A program made the translations under genes and the position numbers. This document shows positions 8,527 through 12,167 of a DNA stretch of 12,167 nucleotides, one piece after another (the stretch's first letter is position 1; each line of letters opens with the position of its first letter). The notes under the pieces were generated by a model. The model had not been told where the DNA came from, ran no database searches, and saw nothing but the letters and a program-made list of their open reading frames with translations. The stretch covers positions 1-12,167 of the forward strand of contig CAMTOL010000044.1 of the NCBI GenBank assembly GCA_947074135.1, written 5' to 3'. The stretch comes from an uncultured Rikenellaceae bacterium (GTDB lineage: Bacteria; Bacteroidota; Bacteroidia; Bacteroidales; Rikenellaceae).

Positions 8527-9372
8527 ATGCACACAATACTCACTAAACAAACACTTGCGCCGCAAATCGTGGCGATGACTGTCGATGCTCCCCGTATGGC
8601 AACAGCTGCCAAACCCGGACAATTCCTAATAGTAATCCCCGACGAAAAGGGCGAACGTATTCCACTTACAATCTGTGACTATGATGCTAATGAGGGTACT
8701 ATCACAATTGTAATTCAAGCTATCGGAGCTTCGTCCAAGAAACTTATAGAAATGAACGTCGGCGATAAATTCGAGGGTTTTGTAGGTCCGCTAGGTCACC
8801 CTTCTGAATTTATCCATTTAAGCTATGAGGAGCTCAGTAAAAAGAGTTTTATGTTTGTTGCTGGTGGACTTGGAGCTGCTCCAGTCTATCCTCAAGTTAA
8901 GTGGTTGAGCGAGAGAGGAGTTCAGCCTCACGTGATAATTGGAGCCAAATCTGCCGAGTATGTAATTTTTGAGGAGGAGTTTCGCAAACTAACCCCCAAT
9001 GTACACATTGCGACGGATGACGGTAGTCGTGGCTTTCACGGACTTGTGACTGCACTACTTGAAAAGCTGGTCGAAAAGGGTAATAAATATGATGAAGTTA
9101 TTGCCATAGGACCGATGGTGATGATGAAATTTGTGTCACTGACAACCAAAAAACTCGAAATTCCAACTATTGTGAGCCTCAATACGATTATGGTTGACGG
9201 TTCGGGAATGTGTGGCGCGTGTAGGGTGACAGTTGATGGTAAGGTGCGTTTTGCGTGTGTCGAAGGACCTGAGTTTGACGGGCATAAGGTCGATTTTGAC
9301 GAGGCTATGCGTCGTGCCAAAATGTACCACACTCAAGAGGCTGAAGCCTCGCATAAATGCAACATTCGATAA
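8527..9372 (+). CDS. nfnA: NADH-dependent reduced ferredoxin:NADP+ oxidoreductase, small subunit NfnA
   Basis: Encodes a 281-residue cytoplasmic flavoprotein of the ferredoxin-NADP reductase superfamily, also annotated as sulfide dehydrogenase subunit beta (SudB) or dihydroorotate dehydrogenase electron-transfer subunit-like. With NfnB it makes the bifurcating transhydrogenase that couples ferredoxin, NADH and NADP(H). The FAD-binding beta barrel includes RIPLTICDYD (44-53) and GPLGHPSEF (87-95). The nucleotide-binding half carries VAGGLGAAPVYPQ (111-123). Near the C terminus, GSGMCGAC (225-232) and FAC (242-244) supply Cys229, Cys232 and Cys244 for the [2Fe-2S] cluster; Asp224 is placed like the Asp ligand known for Thermotoga NfnA. 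The ATG at 8527 gives full family length. No good Shine-Dalgarno sequence precedes it. The gene sits 111 bp upstream of nfnB on the same strand, which supports NfnA over PyrK, as no pyrD is nearby. Confidence 0.9.
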   Translation: MHTILTKQTLAPQIVAMTVDAPRMATAAKPGQFLIVIPDEKGERIPLTICDYDANEGTITIVIQAIGASSKKLIEMNVGDKFEGFVGPLGHPSEFIHLSYEELSKKSFMFVAGGLGAAPVYPQVKWLSERGVQPHVIIGAKSAEYVIFEEEFRKLTPNVHIATDDGSRGFHGLVTALLEKLVEKGNKYDEVIAIGPMVMMKFVSLTTKKLEIPTIVSLNTIMVDGSGMCGACRVTVDGKVRFACVEGPEFDGHKVDFDEAMRRAKMYHTQEAEASHKCNIR

Positions 9373-9416
9373 TTAATATTGTTTATTGATTACTAATGAT
9401 CTAATTTTTTAATTTC

Positions 9417-9472
9417 TATAATTTGTAACTTATAATAAATAAATTGTCAATTGTCCACTGTCAATTGTCGAT
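9417..9472 (+). repeat. Heptanucleotide tandem array upstream of nfnB
   Basis: Four clear 7-bp units lie end to end: TGTCAAT (9445-9451), TGTCCAC (9452-9458), TGTCAAT (9459-9465) and TGTCGAT (9466-9472). They also read as two 14-mers identical at 12 of 14 positions. The 7-base phase can be followed upstream through looser units: TATAATT, TGTAACT, TATAATA and AATAAAT (9417-9444). This resembles the short tandemly repeated repetitive (STRR) heptamers described in cyanobacteria. The array ends 11 bases before the nfnB ATG, so it would form much of the nfnB leader. The whole nfnA-nfnB gap is otherwise plain AT-rich sequence. Confidence 0.75.
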
Positions 9473-9483
9473 TCAAAAAGAAG

Positions 9484-10878
9484 ATGGCGATAAACTATAT
9501 AAGAACAAAGGTAAAGGAGCAAGATCCAAAGGTCAGAGCTACTAATTTTAGCGAGGTGTGCTACGGCTACACCAAAGAGGAGGCACTAGAGGAGGCTTCA
9601 CGCTGTATAAACTGCAAAAAACCACGCTGTGTTGAGGCGTGTCCAGTAAGTGTGCAAATTCCACGCTTTATCGAAGCGTTAACCAAAGATGATGTTGCCA
9701 GAGCAGCTCAGATTATTGCCGAAGATAACCTATTGCCAAGCGTTTGTGGACGTGTTTGTCCGCAAGAGAATCAATGCGAGGGTAGTTGTATCTTAGGCGT
9801 TAAAGGTGAACCAGTAGCTATTGGATTGTTGGAACGCTATGTGGGCGATTGGAAAATTAAGAATGTAGAATCAAACGACCAGTCACCAGCCCCCAGTCAC
9901 CAGTCACAAATAAAAGTGGCGATTGTTGGGAGCGGTCCTGCTGGGTTAGCGTGTGCTGCCGACCTTGCTAAAATGGGCTATGCTGTCACTATTTTCGAAG
10001 TTCTACACAAAGCTGGTGGCGTTCTGCAATATGGCATTCCAGAGTTTCGCCTGCCAAAAAGCGCGATTGTCGAACAGGAGATTAATGCCGTTCGTGAGTT
10101 AGGTGTGGAGATAGTGACTGATACTGTTGTTGGACGCACAGTAACGATTGATGAACTGATGGACAGAGATGGTTTTGAGGCTGTTTTTATTGGTTCGGGA
10201 GCAGGGTTACCTAAGTTTATGGGTATTCAGGGCGAATCGTCGAATGGAGTGGTGTCGGCTAATGAGTTTTTGACTCGTGCCAACCTGATGAAGGCTTACG
10301 ATAGTAGCTATGATACGCCAATTTTTACTGGCTCTCACGTAGTGGTAGTTGGTGGTGGCAATGTGGCTATGGATGCTGTTCGTACTGCTAAACGCTTGGG
10401 CGCAAAAGCAACTATTGTCTATCGTCGTAGCGAAGCTGAACTTCCTGCTCGACTCGAAGAGGTGCATCACGCCAAAGAGGAGGGTATTGAGTTTAGAATG
10501 CTCACCAATCCGACTGCTATTGTGGCGGACGAAAATGGGTGGGTCAAGGCTATTCGTTGCGTTGAGATGGAGCTTGGCGAGCCTGATGCTTCTGGTCGTC
10601 GTTCGCCAGTTGTGAAAGTTGGGTCTGAGTTCGAGGTGGAGTGTAGTTCGGTTGTGATGGCACTTGGTACTTCGCCTAATCCGTTGATTTCGCAAACTAC
10701 TGCGGGGTTGGAGACTAATCGTTGGGGATGTGTGGTTGCCGATGAGAATGGTGCGACAACTCGTCAAGGGGTGTTTGCAGGAGGCGATGTTGTGACTGGC
10801 GCAGCGACTGTAATACTTGCTATGGGAGCAGGTCGCACTGCCGCACGAGCAATCGATAACTACCTCAAAACAAAATAA
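9484..10878 (+). CDS. nfnB: NADH-dependent reduced ferredoxin:NADP+ oxidoreductase, large subunit NfnB (GltD/GltA-like)
   Basis: Encodes a 464-residue FAD and iron-sulfur protein of the glutamate synthase small-subunit family, often annotated gltA or sudA; beside nfnA it is best read as NfnB. The N-terminal ferredoxin-like domain has eight Cys, at 41, 44, 49, 53 and 88, 92, 98, 102, as needed for two [4Fe-4S] clusters. The FAD dinucleotide fold has GSGPAGLA (149-156), followed by GGVLQYGIPEFRLP (178-191). The NADPH site has GGGNVAMD (290-297) and YRRS (313-316). The C-terminal FAD motif is FAGGDVVTGAATVILAMG (431-448). I chose ATG 9484 after a purine-rich run; an in-frame TTG at 9451 would add 11 residues encoded mostly by the heptamer repeats and is unlikely. 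A second heptamer array encodes linker residues 132-141. A biosynthetic GltD is the alternative, but no large glutamate synthase subunit is present. Confidence 0.9.
   Translation: MAINYIRTKVKEQDPKVRATNFSEVCYGYTKEEALEEASRCINCKKPRCVEACPVSVQIPRFIEALTKDDVARAAQIIAEDNLLPSVCGRVCPQENQCEGSCILGVKGEPVAIGLLERYVGDWKIKNVESNDQSPAPSHQSQIKVAIVGSGPAGLACAADLAKMGYAVTIFEVLHKAGGVLQYGIPEFRLPKSAIVEQEINAVRELGVEIVTDTVVGRTVTIDELMDRDGFEAVFIGSGAGLPKFMGIQGESSNGVVSANEFLTRANLMKAYDSSYDTPIFTGSHVVVVGGGNVAMDAVRTAKRLGAKATIVYRRSEAELPARLEEVHHAKEEGIEFRMLTNPTAIVADENGWVKAIRCVEMELGEPDASGRRSPVVKVGSEFEVECSSVVMALGTSPNPLISQTTAGLETNRWGCVVADENGATTRQGVFAGGDVVTGAATVILAMGAGRTAARAIDNYLKTK
9879..9906 (+). repeat. Heptanucleotide tandem array inside nfnB
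   Basis: Four 7-bp units, CCAGTCA (9879-9885), CCAGCCC (9886-9892), CCAGTCA (9893-9899) and CCAGTCA (9900-9906), lie within the coding frame. They encode residues 132-141 (DQSPAPSHQS), a polar Pro/Ser/Gln-rich stretch joining the iron-sulfur domain to the FAD domain. The array is 28 bp, not a multiple of three, so its arrival must have been balanced by another change or by its exact junctions. The frame is intact on both sides and all cofactor motifs are kept. Confidence 0.8.
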
Positions 10879-10892
10879 GTAGTGTTGTGTAG

Positions 10893-10925
10893 GTTGCTCT
10901 ATTCTACTTCTCTGTTAGAAGCAAC
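10893..10925 (+). terminator. Possible hairpin downstream of nfnB
   Basis: GTTGCT (10893-10898) pairs perfectly with AGCAAC (10920-10925), and an inner CTA/TAG adds three pairs past a one-base bulge. It lies 14 bases past the nfnB stop. No T-run follows, so intrinsic termination is doubtful; it may only be an RNA 3'-end stem or chance pairing. The remaining bases up to 10966 show nothing definite. Confidence 0.25.
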
Positions 10926-10966
10926 GATGATAAGCGGTATTAATAAACAACTCTCTTAGATAAAAA

Positions 10967-11266
10967 ATGGATTTTTCGATTTTTGCAGGGCTAGGAATTG
11001 GACTAGCCACATTCTTGATTATAGGGCTTTTCCATCCTGTAGTGGTTAAAGCAGAGTATTACTGGGGCGTTAAGTCGTGGTGGCTGTTTCTTGTGTTTGG
11101 CGTTGCAGGAACAGTTGCTTCGATATTTGTGGAAGATATCTTCTTCTCTGCAATTCTTGGAGTGTTCGCCTTTTCATCATTTTGGACTATCAAAGAGGTG
11201 TTCGAACAGCGTGAACGTGTTCGTAAAGGGTGGTTCCCCAAAAATCCTAAGCGAAAATATGATTGA
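10967..11266 (+). CDS. DUF4491 family small membrane protein
   Basis: Encodes a 99-residue inner-membrane protein of unknown function. Three hydrophobic segments are visible, at about residues 4-27, 38-54 and 57-76. The family features I recognise are GLATFLIIGLFHPVVVKAEYYWG in the first segment and loop (7-34), a Trp pair at 38-39, and the basic C-terminal FEQRERVRKGWFPKNPKRK (79-97). The basic tail suggests that the C terminus is cytoplasmic. It starts with ATG after an A-rich stretch (GATAAAAA) and lies 88 bp after nfnB on the same strand, so co-transcription is possible but no functional link is evident. It faces cmk tail to tail. DUF4491 is found in Bacteroidota and Firmicutes; the match rests on recall of the family pattern and length. 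Confidence 0.8.
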   Translation: MDFSIFAGLGIGLATFLIIGLFHPVVVKAEYYWGVKSWWLFLVFGVAGTVASIFVEDIFFSAILGVFAFSSFWTIKEVFEQRERVRKGWFPKNPKRKYD

Positions 11267-11272
11267 GAAGAT

Positions 11273-11296
11273 GTTAATCTAAAGATTGAGATTAAC
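11273..11296. terminator. Candidate bidirectional terminator between DUF4491 gene and cmk
   Basis: GTTAATCT (11273-11280) and AGATTAAC (11289-11296) form a perfect 8-bp inverted repeat with an 8-base loop. A shorter alternative, AATCT against AGATT with an AA loop, overlaps it. It sits exactly between two convergent genes and its right arm contains the cmk stop codon (11292-11294). The stem is AT-rich and neither side has a strong T-run, so it is a weak intrinsic terminator by eye. Confidence 0.4.
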
Positions 11297-11960
11297 TACG
11301 GAGCAAAGAGCTAAATTTGGTATCGAACCACTCTAGTTCCTCATCTAAGGTCATAAAACTATTATCAAGAATAATAGCATCTTTAGCTCTGCGAAGTGGG
11401 CTCTCTACTCGATTTTCGTCTGCAAAATCTCGATCTGAGATATTGCGTTCAACGTCGGTCAACGAAACAGTGCCGCCTAGTTCATCATATCGGCGTTGAG
11501 CACGAACCCGAACATCGGCAGTCATAAAAATTTTTACATCGGCATTAGGAAAAACAACAGTCCCAATGTCGCGTCCGTCCATAACCACACCGTTGCCATT
11601 GCTGCCTATTGTGCGTTGCATCTCGACCAGTTTCTGGCGAACCTCGCCGATTTGAGCCACACGACTAACATTCTCATTGATCTCTACCGAACGAATCAAA
11701 GAATCGACATTCTCCTCGCCCAGATATACCTCGCTACGCCCCAATTCGCTGTTGAAACGAAACGAAATCGATATTTTGTCTAGTTGACGGATTAACTCTT
11801 TGTTTTCTAAGTTGTTGCGTAACGCATAAAGAGTTACTGTACGATACATTGCGCCAGTGTCGATAAAAACATAGCTGTACTTAGCGGCAATGAGCTTTGC
11901 AAAAGTGCTCTTGCCACAAGATGAATATCCATCAATTGCTATAACTTTTCCGTCGCCCAT
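11292..11960 (-). CDS. cmk: (d)CMP kinase (cytidylate kinase)
   Basis: Encodes a 222-residue cytoplasmic nucleoside monophosphate kinase that phosphorylates CMP and dCMP with ATP, feeding CTP, dCTP and phospholipid synthesis. The P-loop is GYSSCGKST (11-19, Lys17). DTGAMYR (34-40) and DGRDIGTVVFP (128-138) are signature substrate-binding segments, and the lid/C-terminal region is RDFADENRVESPLRRAKDA (177-195). The length fits the bacterial family. I chose ATG 11960, one base after the upstream stop (TAAGATG). An in-frame TTG at 11984 would add eight residues overlapping the upstream gene and is less likely. The tight spacing indicates an operon with the exporter gene upstream. Its stop codon lies in the inverted repeat shared with the convergent DUF4491 gene. 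Confidence 0.95.
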   Translation of the reverse strand: MGDGKVIAIDGYSSCGKSTFAKLIAAKYSYVFIDTGAMYRTVTLYALRNNLENKELIRQLDKISISFRFNSELGRSEVYLGEENVDSLIRSVEINENVSRVAQIGEVRQKLVEMQRTIGSNGNGVVMDGRDIGTVVFPNADVKIFMTADVRVRAQRRYDELGGTVSLTDVERNISDRDFADENRVESPLRRAKDAIILDNSFMTLDEELEWFDTKFSSLLRS

Positions 11961-11961
11961 C

Positions 11962-12167
11962 TTATTGTATGTTTCCTGTTTCAACTAACATTTTTATTAG
12001 TGTATAGACAACCGCTAGTACTGCGTAAGCACCAAGTAATATGATCGACCCTCCAGATAATTTATTGAGCCACCATAACGATCGAACTGAGAATTTTTTG
12101 CGCAAAATATGAACTATCCAAGTAAGTGTTAACGACCATATCGAGGCTCCAATAAGAAATACTACGT
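11962..12167 (-). CDS. LysE/RhtB-type exporter, C-terminal part (cut by window edge)
   Basis: Only the last 67 residues are present, read from 12165 down to the TAA at 11962-11964; the 5' end lies outside the window. Two hydrophobic segments are visible, roughly residues 1-20 and 40-60, joined by a basic loop (HILRKKFSVRSLWWLNKLSG). The pattern of a Trp-containing helix, a basic loop, an LNKLSG turn and a final Gly-containing helix resembles the C terminus of LysE/RhtB amino-acid exporters. Substrate cannot be inferred. It ends one base before the cmk ATG, so the two are very likely co-transcribed. Another small multi-helix membrane protein cannot be excluded from this fragment. Confidence 0.6.
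   Translation of the reverse strand, partial: VVFLIGASIWSLTLTWIVHILRKKFSVRSLWWLNKLSGGSIILLGAYAVLAVVYTLIKMLVETGNIQ

Noticed and set aside
9451..9483. TTG at 9451 as the nfnB start
   Set aside because: The added 11 residues would be encoded mostly by heptamer repeats and do not resemble the family N terminus; ATG 9484 has a purine-rich run just upstream.
9445..9906. CRISPR array or mobile-element ends as explanation for the nfnB repeats
   Set aside because: Units are contiguous 7-mers with no spacers, and there are no terminal inverted repeats, target duplication or transposase.
10207..10767. 186-codon open frame on the minus strand inside nfnB
   Set aside because: Lies opposite the NADPH and FAD motifs of nfnB; its Ser/Arg/His/Thr-rich composition without a hydrophobic core is typical of antisense translation.

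Overview
The window looks like an ordinary chromosomal segment from a member of the Bacteroidota, most likely a Bacteroidales-type anaerobe. The clues are a very large TamB of the Bacteroidota kind, a DUF4491 membrane protein, a (d)CMP kinase with a GYSSCGKST P-loop, an NfnAB-type electron-bifurcating flavoenzyme, weak or absent Shine-Dalgarno sequences, and AT-rich spacers beside coding DNA rich in TCG and CGT codons. The genus cannot be fixed from the sequence alone.

Layout. Bases 1-153 are an AT-rich leader with overlapping inverted repeats and a match to the Bacteroidota -7 promoter element. tamB (154-4692, +) follows, then a small highly charged reading frame (4735-4962, +) in the same frame as tamB, separated from it by one TAG and some untranslated codons. 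mfd (4959-8312, +) overlaps that small frame by the four bases GTGA. A 214-bp spacer (8313-8526) holds three hairpins. nfnA (8527-9372, +) and nfnB (9484-10878, +) encode the two subunits of NADH-dependent reduced ferredoxin:NADP+ oxidoreductase. The spacer between them and the interdomain linker of nfnB each carry a 28-bp array of four heptanucleotide units. A DUF4491 gene (10967-11266, +) meets cmk (11292-11960, -) tail to tail across a perfect 8-bp inverted repeat. The 3' end of a LysE/RhtB-type exporter gene (11962 to the window edge, -) lies one base upstream of cmk.

How the genes work together. tamB (outer-membrane biogenesis and lipid transport) and mfd (transcription-coupled repair) are probably co-transcribed through the small frame, but this is a housekeeping cluster rather than one pathway. 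nfnA and nfnB form one enzyme linking the ferredoxin, NADH and NADPH pools. The exporter and cmk form a tight minus-strand pair. I see no phage, insertion sequence, CRISPR array, toxin-antitoxin or defence module, tRNA or rRNA, and no convincing new multi-gene system. The most unusual signals are the single in-frame stop after tamB, the paired heptamer arrays around and inside nfnB, and the hairpin-rich spacer before nfnA.
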